Assembly: GCF_003751625.1 (NCBI RefSeq)
Contig: NZ_RJUL01000010.1
Location: forward strand, 1 to 64,000
DNA from: Gallaecimonas pentaromativorans
GTDB taxonomy: Bacteria; Pseudomonadota; Gammaproteobacteria; Enterobacterales; Gallaecimonadaceae
DNA length: 64,000 bases
Direction: 5' to 3'
The translations under genes were made by a program, and so were the position numbers. The notes under the pieces were generated by a model. The model did not search any database. It had not been told where the DNA came from and worked only from the letters and a program-made list of their open reading frames with translations. Shown piece after piece: positions 17,968 through 25,811 of this stretch (position 1 is the first letter of the stretch; each line of letters begins with the position of its first letter).

Positions 17968-19545
17968 TTAGAACTGGCTGCCCGCCTTGAGATGCCTTGG
18001 CCGAAAACCTGTCAACAGCAAGACCACCACGTAGGTGGAAGCGCCGCCAGCAATCAACCCCACCAGCCACAATGGCCGCTCGGCCAGGCTCAGTTGTTTC
18101 CAGGCCAGCGGGTCGGGATTGAAGTACCACAGCACCGCTACCATGGCGGCCGTTGCCGCCACAATGCGGCCCAGGGTCAGCCAGGTCAAGCGCCCGGGGC
18201 GATAGACGTTGCGCTTCCAAAGCCCATGAGCCAACAGCCCCGCGTTCAAAAACGCCGACATGGAGGTCGCAGCAGCCAGGCCGATGTAGCCGAGCTTGTC
18301 TCCCAACAAGGTCGCCAGGATGATGTTGAACACCATATTGCAGACCATGGCAATGATGCCGATACGGACCGGGGTTTTGGTGTCGTGCTTGGCATAAAAG
18401 CCCGGCGCCAGGATTTTAATCAGCATAAACGCCACCAGCCCCGAGCCGTAGGCCCACAGCGCCATGGAGGCGCCCATGGCGGCGTTCACGTCAAAGGCCC
18501 CGTGCAGGAACAACACCATCAGCAAGGGAGCCGACAGCACCATGATCCCCGCTGCCGCCGGCATACCCAGCAGCAGTACCATCCGCACTCCCCAGTCCAT
18601 GGTGTGGGCAAAGGCGTCGGATTCCTTGTCGGCATGGCGGCGCGACAGGGTCGGCAGGATAACGGTGGCAATGGCGATACCGAAAATGCCCAGCGGAAAC
18701 TCCAGCAACCGGTCTGAGTAATAAAGCCAGGAGATGGAGCCCCCCACCAGCCAGGACGCAATAAAGGTATCCAGCAGCAGGTTGATTTGGCTCACCGACA
18801 CCCCGAACAGTGCCGGTACCATCAGTTTGCGAATGCGGGTAACCCCTTCGTCATGCCAGGCCCAGCGCGGGCGCACCAGAAAACCGGTTTTGAGCATGAA
18901 GGGTATTTGAAACAGCAGCTGGATCACCCCGCCCAGGAACACCCCCCAGGCCAAGCCAATCTCCGGCTGGGCCAGTTTTGGCGACAGCCAGATGGCGCAG
19001 CCGATAATGGCCACATTCAAAAATACCGGGGTAAAGGCGGCCACCGCAAACCGGCCCAGGGTGTTGAGCACGGCCCCTGCCAGGGCGGTGAGGCTAATAA
19101 ACCACAAATAAGGAAAGGTGATTTTAAGCATCACCGAGGCCAGCTCGAACTTGGCACCATCCGCCTCGCCGTGCAGCCAAGCTACGAACCAGCCGGTACC
19201 GAACAGCATGGTCACCACCGGCGAGCCGACAATGCCCAGTACCGTCACCACCGTAATGATAAGGCCCAAGGTGCCCGATACCCTTGCCACCAACTGGCGC
19301 ATGGCATCTTCGCCCTGGTTTTGCTGCACATCGGCCAGCACCGGCACAAAGGCCTGGGAAAAGGCCCCTTCGGCAAAAAGGCGGCGCAAGAAGTTGGGGA
19401 TCTTCTGGGCAAAGAAGTAGACGTCAGCGGCGTTACCGGCCCCCAACAGATTGGCGATAACCACGTCGCGCAGCAGGCCCAAAATGCGGGAAATCAGGGT
19501 CATAAAACTGACCAGGGCACTGGCTTTTAATAATTTACGGCTCAA
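17968..19545 (-). CDS. murJ: Lipid II flippase MurJ
   Basis: The 525-residue integral membrane protein of the MVF/MOP family has about 14 membrane helices. It moves lipid II across the inner membrane for peptidoglycan synthesis. The N-terminal ISRILGLLRDVVIANLLGAG and LRRLFAEGAFSQAFVPVLAD blocks are diagnostic. The start is TTG; no ATG precedes the conserved region. It is first in the run toward ispH and divergent from rpsT. Confidence 0.96.
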   Translation of the reverse strand: MSRKLLKASALVSFMTLISRILGLLRDVVIANLLGAGNAADVYFFAQKIPNFLRRLFAEGAFSQAFVPVLADVQQNQGEDAMRQLVARVSGTLGLIITVVTVLGIVGSPVVTMLFGTGWFVAWLHGEADGAKFELASVMLKITFPYLWFISLTALAGAVLNTLGRFAVAAFTPVFLNVAIIGCAIWLSPKLAQPEIGLAWGVFLGGVIQLLFQIPFMLKTGFLVRPRWAWHDEGVTRIRKLMVPALFGVSVSQINLLLDTFIASWLVGGSISWLYYSDRLLEFPLGIFGIAIATVILPTLSRRHADKESDAFAHTMDWGVRMVLLLGMPAAAGIMVLSAPLLMVLFLHGAFDVNAAMGASMALWAYGSGLVAFMLIKILAPGFYAKHDTKTPVRIGIIAMVCNMVFNIILATLLGDKLGYIGLAAATSMSAFLNAGLLAHGLWKRNVYRPGRLTWLTLGRIVAATAAMVAVLWYFNPDPLAWKQLSLAERPLWLVGLIAGGASTYVVVLLLTGFRPRHLKAGSQF

Positions 19546-19592
19546 AGGGTGTTCCCATCGACAAAAATGCCTGTAGGCGGGCGCTGGAATTC

Positions 19593-19601
19593 TGCTAGAA
19601 T
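19593..19601 (+). promoter_or_regulatory. rpsT promoter P1 (extended -10)
   Basis: TGC followed by TAGAAT forms an extended -10; the -35 is weak. It lies about 150 bases upstream of rpsT. E. coli rpsT also has tandem promoters. Confidence 0.5.
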
Positions 19602-19672
19602 GCGCGCCATCTTATCGCTGTATGGTCACGGTTGCCAACGATGAACGGCGGCACAAAAATTGTGCGATCCGT

Positions 19673-19701
19673 TTGACAATGGTGCTTAAAACGGGCATAT
19701 T
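19673..19701 (+). promoter_or_regulatory. rpsT promoter P2
   Basis: A perfect -35 TTGACA (19673-19678), a 17-bp spacer and a CATATT -10 (19696-19701) lie about 46 bases before the start codon. Confidence 0.75.
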
Positions 19702-19747
19702 CCGTGGCCTTTTTATTATTGGACCTACCGATTTTAGGAGTTAGACC

Positions 19748-20008
19748 TTGGCTAACATCAAGTCTGCGAAGAAGCGCGCGATCCAGGCTGAGAAGCGTCG
19801 TCAGCACAACGCCAGCCGCCGTTCCATGCTGCGCACCTTCGTTAAGAAAGTACGTACCGCTATCGCTACCGGCGACAAAGCTGTTGCTCAAGAAGCTTTC
19901 ACTACTGCCCAGCCGATCATCGATCGCATGGCAACCAAAGGCCTGATCCACAAAAACGCTGCGGCTCGCCACAAGGCTCGCCTGAACGCGCAGATCAACG
20001 CCCTGTAA
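19748..20008 (+). CDS. rpsT: 30S ribosomal protein S20
   Basis: The 86-residue basic helical protein starts [18 protein letters not shown] and binds the 16S rRNA 5' domain early in 30S assembly. The start codon is TTG, as in E. coli rpsT, with AGGAG at 19736-19740 and a seven-base spacer. The weak start is known to allow autogenous control in E. coli. A strong terminator follows. Confidence 0.98.
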   Translation: MANIKSAKKRAIQAEKRRQHNASRRSMLRTFVKKVRTAIATGDKAVAQEAFTTAQPIIDRMATKGLIHKNAAARHKARLNAQINAL

Positions 20009-20029
20009 GGTCAGCTTACTGAGCTCGAA

Positions 20030-20056
20030 AAAAAACCGGCTTTCGCCGGTTTTTTT
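20030..20056 (+). terminator. rpsT terminator
   Basis: Stem ACCGGC/GCCGGT extended by A-T pairs, loop TTTC, then a long T run. The A-rich left flank means it could also work for the convergent HlyU-like gene. Confidence 0.88.
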
Positions 20057-20073
20057 ATTTAGGCACTTTTTCG

Positions 20074-20373
20074 TTAGTGACTGAACAGCCTGTCCAACAG
20101 TTCGATGACCCTTTCCGCCTCATCGCTTTGCAACGAATAGAAAACGGTCTGAGCTTCCTTGCGCGTCCGAACCAGTCCATCCCGGCGTAACCATGCCAGA
20201 TGTTGAGAAAGAGCAGATTGGCTGAGGTTGAGCCGGTCGTTCAGCTCCCCCACAGATAACTCCCCTTCTTGAAGGTTTTTGAGAATGCACAAGCGCCTCT
20301 CGTTGGCCATGGCTTTCAGCAGGGTAACGGCAGGGGTCGCCTCTTCAACCAAGCTCTCACTGCAATACGTCAT
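20074..20373 (-). CDS. HlyU-like ArsR-family regulator
   Basis: The 99-residue winged-helix protein has the recognition segment LSQSALSQHLAWLRRDGLV, nearly the HlyU wording, then TRKEAQTVFYSL in the wing. HlyU/BigR/SqrR relatives sense redox or sulfur species by two cysteines. Here the only cysteines are Cys4 and Cys29. The two positions that form the HlyU disulfide appear to be Lys32 and Ser98. Metal-binding ArsR motifs (ELCVCDL) are also absent. Its target is unknown. It is divergent from the M28 peptidase gene 131 bp away, which may be a target. An imperfect inverted repeat at 20431-20451 is a possible operator. Confidence 0.8.
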   Translation of the reverse strand: MTYCSESLVEEATPAVTLLKAMANERRLCILKNLQEGELSVGELNDRLNLSQSALSQHLAWLRRDGLVRTRKEAQTVFYSLQSDEAERVIELLDRLFSH

Positions 20374-20430
20374 AACAACGTCTCCTTCTGAATAGCCAAC
20401 GCAACACGTCTACAACTGGTCGAGTAAAAC

Positions 20431-20451
20431 CGCACAGTAATAGACTGCGTG
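20431..20451. promoter_or_regulatory. Imperfect inverted repeat, possible operator
   Basis: CGCACAGT and ACTGCGTG flank AATAG in the divergent gap between the HlyU-like gene and the M28 peptidase. One base is bulged. An operator role is inference only. Confidence 0.22.
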
Positions 20452-20504
20452 ATAAGTTAACCGCGAATTAGCTGAAGCTTGACTGAACTTCTAAGGGAAT
20501 AACC

Positions 20505-21902
20505 ATGCGTAAGTTGCTTGTTTCTTTGCTTTTCGCCAGCTTGCCGGCGGCTGCCGCCGTCTCAGAGCCGGATATCCAGACCGCAGAAAAACTGAGGGAC
20601 CAAGCACTGGCCAGTCATCAGGCTTACGACTTGGTCAAATCCCTGGTGGTGGAAGTGGGCCCGCGCCTGGCTGGCTCCGAGAACAACAAGAAGGCCGAAG
20701 CCTGGGCCGTGGCCAAGCTCAAAAGCCTGGGCTTTGACAAGGTTTACACCGAAGCCCTGACCATCCCCACCTGGGCCCGCGGCACCATCCACGCCGAGAT
20801 AAGCGCCCCTTACCGCCAGCACCTGGTGCTGACCGCCCTTGGCGGCTCTGTGGGTACCGATGCCAAAGGCATTGATGCCGAGGTGGTGCGCTTTGCCGAT
20901 ATCGATGCCCTCAAGGCGGCAGACCGCAACGCCGTTGCCGGCAAAATTGTCTTTATCGACAAACCCATGGCCCGGGTGCAAAACGGCTTTCAGTACGGCA
21001 CCACCGTCGCCGGGCGCGCCATGGGCGCCATAGAAGCGGCCAAACTGGGCGCCAAAGCGGTGCTTATCCGCTCGGTTGGCACCGGCCTTAGCCGCTTTCC
21101 CCACACCGGCATGATGCGCTACCAGGACGATGTCACCAAGATCCCGGCCGCCGCCCTTGCCGTGCCCGATGCCAACCTGGTGGCCGCCATGCTGCAAGCT
21201 GGCAAACCGGTCAAACTGCACCTGACCATGACCGCCGAGCCCGGCCCGCAAACCACAGTGCATAACGTGATAGCAGAAGTCACCGGCAGCGAAAAGCCCG
21301 ACGAAATAGTGCTCATCGCCGGCCACCTGGACTCCTGGGACGAAGGCCAGGGCGCCATCGACGACGGCGCCGGTATCGCCATTGCCGCAGCTGCAGGCAA
21401 GCTCATCAAGGACTTGCCCAAGCGTCCCAAGCGCACCATCCGGGTGGTGTTTTTCGCCGCCGAAGAAACCGGCCTTTGGGGCGGCAAAGCCTATGTTGAG
21501 CAGCACAAAGGCAAAGACTTGGCCAAGCACGTGCTGGCTGGCGAGTCCGACTTTGGCGCCGACCGGGTTTATCGCATCGACACCCGCTTAGGCCCTGAAG
21601 GCGAGGCGCTGCGCAGCGCCCTTAACAAGGTGCTGAGCCCCATCGGTGTAGACATGGGCGACAACCAGGCCGGTGGCGGCTCGGAAGTGAGCCTGCTGCC
21701 CTACCAGGGCGTGCCGGTCGTTAGCCTGCGCCAAGACGGCACCTACTACTTTGACTACCACCACACCGCCGACGACACCCTCAACAAGATTGACCCGGCC
21801 CAGTTGGCCCAGAACGTGGCGGCCTGGGTAGCCACTGTCTATCTTGCCGCGCAGAACGATAGCCCGCTGCGCCCCATTCCCGAAGGCAACTTCGGCGAAT
21901 AA
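20505..21902 (+). CDS. Secreted M28-family zinc aminopeptidase
   Basis: The 465-residue protein has a signal peptide (about residues 1-18, ending AAAA). It resembles carboxypeptidase Q and plasma glutamate carboxypeptidase-like M28 enzymes. The two-zinc site is visible: GHLDSWD, AIDDGAG, AAEETG with the general-base Glu, an Asp in ESDFGADR, and the final His in DYHHTADD. A PA-like insertion spans about residues 110-230. AAGGGA lies six bases before ATG. It should hydrolyse peptides in the periplasm or outside. It ends in its own terminator and is not in an operon. Confidence 0.9.
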   Translation: MRKLLVSLLFASLPAAAAVSEPDIQTAEKLRDQALASHQAYDLVKSLVVEVGPRLAGSENNKKAEAWAVAKLKSLGFDKVYTEALTIPTWARGTIHAEISAPYRQHLVLTALGGSVGTDAKGIDAEVVRFADIDALKAADRNAVAGKIVFIDKPMARVQNGFQYGTTVAGRAMGAIEAAKLGAKAVLIRSVGTGLSRFPHTGMMRYQDDVTKIPAAALAVPDANLVAAMLQAGKPVKLHLTMTAEPGPQTTVHNVIAEVTGSEKPDEIVLIAGHLDSWDEGQGAIDDGAGIAIAAAAGKLIKDLPKRPKRTIRVVFFAAEETGLWGGKAYVEQHKGKDLAKHVLAGESDFGADRVYRIDTRLGPEGEALRSALNKVLSPIGVDMGDNQAGGGSEVSLLPYQGVPVVSLRQDGTYYFDYHHTADDTLNKIDPAQLAQNVAAWVATVYLAAQNDSPLRPIPEGNFGE

Positions 21903-21907
21903 GCGAC

Positions 21908-21934
21908 AAAAGCCCGCCACCAGGCGGGCTTTTT
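21908..21934 (+). terminator. Terminator of the M28 peptidase gene
   Basis: Stem AGCCCGCC/GGCGGGCT (21911-21918 with 21923-21930), loop ACCA, then TTTT. Confidence 0.85.
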
Positions 21935-21941
21935 CATAGAA

Positions 21942-21986
21942 GCGTCATGCAATCGTCAAGGCGCTGTCACTGCCCCTGCCTAGCCT
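21942..21986 (+). promoter_or_regulatory. Candidate Pho box and -10 upstream of plcP
   Basis: Three 7-base units, GCGTCAT (21942), TCGTCAA (21953) and CTGTCAC (21964), recur every 11 bases. This is the PhoB-box layout (consensus CTGTCAT with 4-base spacers). TAGCCT at 21981-21986 begins ten bases after the last unit, the spacing of the E. coli pstS -10. PhoB control is inferred. Confidence 0.6.
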
Positions 21987-21992
21987 AAATTC

Positions 21993-22008
21993 CCGAACTC
22001 ATGTTCGG
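21993..22008 (+). promoter_or_regulatory. Small hairpin in the plcP leader
   Basis: CCGAAC/GTTCGG with loop TCAT overlaps the first bases of the GGAG ribosome site (22007-22010) of plcP. It might dampen translation; stability is modest. Confidence 0.3.
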
Positions 22009-22019
22009 AGCATGCAACC

Positions 22020-22805
22020 ATGACCCAGCCACACCGCGCCGTATTCCTGTCGGATCTGCACCTTGGCAGCAAGGACTGCAAAGCCGATTATCTGCTGGCC
22101 CTGCTCAGGGACCTGCATTGCGACACGCTGTACCTGCTTGGAGATGTCATTGATCTCTGGGCCATGAGTAAACGCAGCCACTGGCCGGCCAGCCACTCCC
22201 AGGTGTTGCTGGAGTTTGAACGGCTCGCCGCCAAAGGCACCCGCATTCTCTATATTCCCGGCAACCACGACGCCCCGCTCAGGCGCTTTTGCGGCCGGGC
22301 CCTGGCCAACATGGCGGTTGAGCGCCGGGGCCGCCACACCCTTAAAGACGGCCGGGTCCTGCTGCTGACCCACGGCGACGAGTTTGACGCTGCGGTCTGC
22401 CTGGGCCGCTTCGAGGCACTGGTGGGCAACCTCGGCTACGACGTGCTGATGTGGCTGAACCGGCTGTGCCAGGGGCTGCGCCGGCGTTTGGGGCTGTCTT
22501 ACTGGTCGCTGGCCGGTTATATCAAAAAACGTATCGGCAAGGCTCAGGCCGCCATTGGCCGTTATCGCCAAGCCGCCATTCAGGCTGCCGAGCAGGCGGG
22601 CTGCGCCGGGGTGGTACTGGGCCATATTCACCAGCCAGCCATGGAGCACTGCCAGGGATTGCTCTATCTCAACACCGGCGACTTCGTGGACAGCTGCTCT
22701 TTTATCGTCGAGAAAGCAGACGGTGAGCTGGAGCTTATCCATTGGACAGAGCAACAGAAGGTGTTGGCCCAAAGCCAGCAAGGCGCCTTGGTTGAGGCGG
22801 CCTGA
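22020..22805 (+). CDS. plcP: PlcP-like metallophosphoesterase (phospholipase C)
   Basis: The 261-residue calcineurin-fold protein belongs to the group often labelled UDP-2,3-diacylglucosamine diphosphatase. Metal ligands are Asp12 and His14 (SDLHLGS), Asp42 (GDVID), Asn82-His83-Asp84 (PGNHD), His118 (THGDEFD), His202 and His204 (GHIH). The motifs CKADYLL, GLSYWSL and LNTGDFVDSC are those of the PlcP branch known from Sinorhizobium. That enzyme cleaves membrane phospholipids to diacylglycerol under phosphate starvation. The Pho-box repeats upstream and the neighbouring ornithine-lipid synthase favour PlcP over LpxH. A residual alternative is an LpxH2-type lipid A enzyme. Confidence 0.72.
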   Translation: MTQPHRAVFLSDLHLGSKDCKADYLLALLRDLHCDTLYLLGDVIDLWAMSKRSHWPASHSQVLLEFERLAAKGTRILYIPGNHDAPLRRFCGRALANMAVERRGRHTLKDGRVLLLTHGDEFDAAVCLGRFEALVGNLGYDVLMWLNRLCQGLRRRLGLSYWSLAGYIKKRIGKAQAAIGRYRQAAIQAAEQAGCAGVVLGHIHQPAMEHCQGLLYLNTGDFVDSCSFIVEKADGELELIHWTEQQKVLAQSQQGALVEAA

Positions 22806-22806
22806 C

Positions 22807-22862
22807 TGGTCATAAAAGCGTCACCAAAGTGTTAGCGAAACGCCATCTTGGGTCCCTAGGCT
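22807..22862 (+). promoter_or_regulatory. Candidate Pho box and -10 upstream of olsF
   Basis: Units TGGTCAT (22807), GCGTCAC (22818) and GTGTTAG (22829), with a weak fourth ACGCCAT (22840), recur every 11 bases. TAGGCT at 22857-22862 starts ten bases after the fourth unit, the same geometry as upstream of plcP. The array starts one base past the plcP stop. Confidence 0.55.
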
Positions 22863-22893
22863 GTGGTCAGTATCCGCCGACAGGACCCACACC

Positions 22894-24588
22894 ATGTTCA
22901 CCGTCGAAAATGTACTGGAACGTCATTTTCCCCAGCTGCCTTACAAAAAGGCGCTGACCCCGGTTCTCCGCCAGCTGCTTAAAGAAAAGGAATTTCACCA
23001 GTTTAAAGAGCAGCATCGCCACGCCAAGGGCCTGGATTTTGTCGAAGAAGTGCTGAACTACTTCGATTTCTCCTACCAGGTGGCTGACCGCGAAAAAGAG
23101 CGGATCCCGGCAAACGGCCGGGTGGTGATCATCGCCAACCACCCTATCGGCTCCCTGGACGGCCTGGCGCTGTTAAAGCTGGTCAGTGAAGTGCGCCGCG
23201 ATGTGAAAGTGGTGGCCAACGCCTTGCTGAGCGAAGTCGAGCCGCTGCAATCCTTGCTGTGCCCGGTCAACAACATGGTGGGCAGCACTCAAAAAAGCCA
23301 GCTGCTGGCCATTCAAGAATGCCTGAACCAAAACCAGGCGGTGATCATCTTCCCGTCTGGGGAAGTGTCCCGGCTGCGCCCCCAAGGGGTGCGTGACACC
23401 CGCTGGCAATCAGGCTTTTTACGCCTGGCCCGCCAGAGCAAGGCGCCCATCCTGCCCATTCGCCTCGAAGCCCGTAACTCGGCGCTGTTTTACTCCACCT
23501 CCATGCTCTACAAGCCGCTGGCCACTAGCCTTTTAGTGCAAGAGATGTTCAAGCAGCGCCACAAGAAGCTGCAGGTGCATATCGGCGAGCTGATCCCCCA
23601 CAGCCAGCTCGACAGCATCCAGGCCCTGCCCAAGCGCACCCAAATAAAGCTCTTTAAAAAGCACCTGTACCGGGTGGGTACCCAAAAGCGCCTGCCATTT
23701 AAAACCGAAACCGCCATCGCCCCCCGTGAAGACCGCCAGGTGCTATTGCAGGTGCTGAGCCACTGCCAACTGCTGGGCCAGACCCCGGACGGCATGCAAA
23801 TTCACCTTTATCACTACCAGCCAGACTGCCCTTTGATGCGTGAAATTGGCCGGCTGCGGGAGATCGCCTTTCGCGCCGTGGGTGAAGGCACCGGCAAGCG
23901 CCGCGATATCGACCCGTTCGACGTCAACTACCTGCACCTGGTGCTGTGGGACCCAAAACGCCTGGAGATCGCCGGCGCCTACCGCCTGGCCGATGCCAAG
24001 CGCCTTGGCCGTGAAGGCCTGTACAGCCAAACCCTATTCAATTACGGCCCGGACATGGACCCCATCCTCGAGCAGGGCCTGGAGCTTGGCCGCAGCTTCG
24101 TGCAGCCGGCCTACTGGGGCAAACGGGCCCTTGATTACCTGTGGCTCGGCATTGGCGCCTTCCTGGCCAAAAACCCCCACTACCGTTACCTGTTCGGGCC
24201 GGTGTCGCTGTCGGCCAACTTCCCGCCGGCAGCCAGGGATCTGATGGTGTACTTCTATCGCCACTATTTCGGTAAGGACAACCTCAGCACCCGCCACCAC
24301 ACCCCCTATCAGTTGGATAGCCAAACCCTCGAGGCGCTGACCGCCACTTTTAAGGGTGACGATTACAAGCACGACTTCGTGCAGCTCAAGGACAAACTGG
24401 CCAGCATGGGCGCCAGCGTCCCTACCCTCTACAAGCAATACGCCGACGTGTGCGAGCCAGGCGGCGTCAAGTTCCTGGATTTCGGGGTAGACCCGGACTT
24501 TGGCGACTGCGTCGACGGCCTGGTGCTGGTGGATGTCAGCCAGCTCAAGGACAACAAGCGCGCCCGCTACATCGACAGCCATCAGTGA
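22894..24588 (+). CDS. olsF: Bifunctional ornithine lipid synthase OlsF
   Basis: The 564-residue protein fuses two acyltransferases. The N-terminal half is PlsC-like with NHPIGSLDG (His83, Asp89, an H-x5-D variant seen in this subfamily) and FPSGEVSR at 153-160. The C-terminal half (about residues 310-490) is the GNAT-like N-acyltransferase of the OlsB type with GAYRLAD and LELGRSFV. This order is that of OlsF of Serratia, which makes ornithine lipids from ornithine in two acylation steps. Such lipids carry no phosphorus and typically replace phospholipids when phosphate is scarce. It follows plcP by 88 bp with its own Pho-like array and ends in a terminator. Confidence 0.8.
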   Translation: MFTVENVLERHFPQLPYKKALTPVLRQLLKEKEFHQFKEQHRHAKGLDFVEEVLNYFDFSYQVADREKERIPANGRVVIIANHPIGSLDGLALLKLVSEVRRDVKVVANALLSEVEPLQSLLCPVNNMVGSTQKSQLLAIQECLNQNQAVIIFPSGEVSRLRPQGVRDTRWQSGFLRLARQSKAPILPIRLEARNSALFYSTSMLYKPLATSLLVQEMFKQRHKKLQVHIGELIPHSQLDSIQALPKRTQIKLFKKHLYRVGTQKRLPFKTETAIAPREDRQVLLQVLSHCQLLGQTPDGMQIHLYHYQPDCPLMREIGRLREIAFRAVGEGTGKRRDIDPFDVNYLHLVLWDPKRLEIAGAYRLADAKRLGREGLYSQTLFNYGPDMDPILEQGLELGRSFVQPAYWGKRALDYLWLGIGAFLAKNPHYRYLFGPVSLSANFPPAARDLMVYFYRHYFGKDNLSTRHHTPYQLDSQTLEALTATFKGDDYKHDFVQLKDKLASMGASVPTLYKQYADVCEPGGVKFLDFGVDPDFGDCVDGLVLVDVSQLKDNKRARYIDSHQ

Positions 24589-24590
24589 TA

Positions 24591-24618
24591 AAAAGGCCCC
24601 GCCAGGGGCCTTTTTTAC
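24591..24618. terminator. Bidirectional terminator between olsF and dapE
   Basis: Stem AAGGCCCC/GGGGCCTT (24593-24600 with 24605-24612), loop GCCA. A runs on the left and T runs on the right serve both convergent genes. Confidence 0.88.
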
Positions 24619-25757
24619 AGGCTCAGCAGTAAGGTCTCGTAGATAGCGATAAGGCGCAGGTACTCGGCCTTGCTGACCCGCTCGTTGGCTTGGTGGATGG
24701 TGGCGTTGGGCAGGCCCAGTTCGATCACCTGGGCGCCGTGGGCGCGAAAAAAACGCCCATCGGAGCTGCCGCCGGCGGTAGAGAGCACCGGGAACTGGCC
24801 AAGGCCGGCAAACACCGCCTTTTCCACCACCGTCAAAAAGTTGGGCTGCTGCTCGTCAAAGCTCGAAAAATACGGCTCACAAGGCCGGCTCCAGCTAAGC
24901 TCGCCCACCAAATCGGCTGGCATCAGGGCGCGGATGCGCTGGTCAATCAGCTCAGCGTTGGTGTGGTGGGAATAACGCAGGTTAAAGCGCAGCGTCACCT
25001 TGCCTGGGGTGACGTTGTCCAGCCACTGGCCGTGTTCAAGTCCGGTCAGGTGAAAGGCGGTGCCAGGGAAATCCGGCGCGCCCTGGTCCCAGGGTAAGGC
25101 GCAAAGTTCGGCGCCCAGCATCATGGCCCGGTGCAGCAGGTTCTCCCGCGATTGCAGATAAGCCACGTGCCCGGCTTTGCCGCTCAGGATCAGCTCGCCG
25201 GAGATGGCGCCGCGCCGCCCCACTCGCAAGGTATCGCCGCTCATTCTGCGGGCGGTGGGCTCTCCTACCAGCACCCAGGGCGGCAATTTACCCTGGCGCG
25301 CCAGGAACTCGGCAATCACCCTCGAGCCGTGCTCGGCCTCCCCTTCTTCATCGGCAGTGAGCAGCACCATCAGGCCGTCGAGGTTGGCGCCCTGGTCCAG
25401 GGCCCGCTCAATAGCGGTAAGGAAGGCAGCAATACCGCCTTTCATGTCGGCGATGCCGCGGCCAAACAGCTCGCCCCCCACTTCGGTAAGGGTAAAGGGG
25501 TCTACCTGCCAATGCAGCCCGGCAGGCACCACATCGGTATGGCCGCAAAAGGCCAGTCTTGGCGTGCCGGGGCGCCAGGCGATGAGGTTGGCCACCCCCT
25601 GGCTTGGCAGGTGCAGAATTTCAAAACCCAGGCGACTTAGCTGCGCAGCGATATAGGGCTGGCAACCGGCGTCGTTGGGGGTAATGGAGGGGCGGTCGAT
25701 AAGGGCCTGCAGATGGGCAAGCTCGGACTGGCATTGAGCAGCAACAAGAAGTGGCAT
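24615..25757 (-). CDS. dapE: Succinyl-diaminopimelate desuccinylase DapE
   Basis: The 380-residue M20-family di-zinc enzyme of lysine and meso-DAP synthesis converts N-succinyl-LL-DAP to LL-DAP and succinate. Ligands and catalytic residues visible are His73 and Asp75 (FCGHTDVVP), Asp104 (RGIADMKGG), Glu137-Glu138 (TADEEGE), Glu in VLVGEPT and the C-terminal His in NATIHQANE. Length fits the family. No Shine-Dalgarno is evident: a 12-bp hairpin ends two bases before the ATG. Confidence 0.92.
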   Translation of the reverse strand: MPLLVAAQCQSELAHLQALIDRPSITPNDAGCQPYIAAQLSRLGFEILHLPSQGVANLIAWRPGTPRLAFCGHTDVVPAGLHWQVDPFTLTEVGGELFGRGIADMKGGIAAFLTAIERALDQGANLDGLMVLLTADEEGEAEHGSRVIAEFLARQGKLPPWVLVGEPTARRMSGDTLRVGRRGAISGELILSGKAGHVAYLQSRENLLHRAMMLGAELCALPWDQGAPDFPGTAFHLTGLEHGQWLDNVTPGKVTLRFNLRYSHHTNAELIDQRIRALMPADLVGELSWSRPCEPYFSSFDEQQPNFLTVVEKAVFAGLGQFPVLSTAGGSSDGRFFRAHGAQVIELGLPNATIHQANERVSKAEYLRLIAIYETLLLSL

Positions 25758-25759
25758 AG

Positions 25760-25788
25760 TGGCGTCCAGGTGACAAACCTGGACGCCA
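25760..25788 (-). promoter_or_regulatory. 12-bp perfect hairpin directly before dapE
   Basis: TGGCGTCCAGGT (25760-25771) pairs perfectly with 25777-25788, loop GACAA. No T run follows in either direction. On the mRNA it occupies the place of the dapE ribosome site, between the nhaR stop (25812) and the dapE ATG (25757). Confidence 0.6.
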
Positions 25789-25811
25789 TCTAAGCAGACA
25801 GCTTTGACAGT

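Noticed and set aside
20562-21530. 322-codon open frame on the minus strand opposite the M28 peptidase
   Set aside because: Gly/His-rich shadow without a start signal; the peptidase has complete zinc-site motifs.
22020-22805. LpxH (lipid A pathway) for the metallophosphoesterase
   Set aside because: The motifs in the C-terminal half and the Pho-like, olsF-adjacent context fit PlcP better; not fully excluded.
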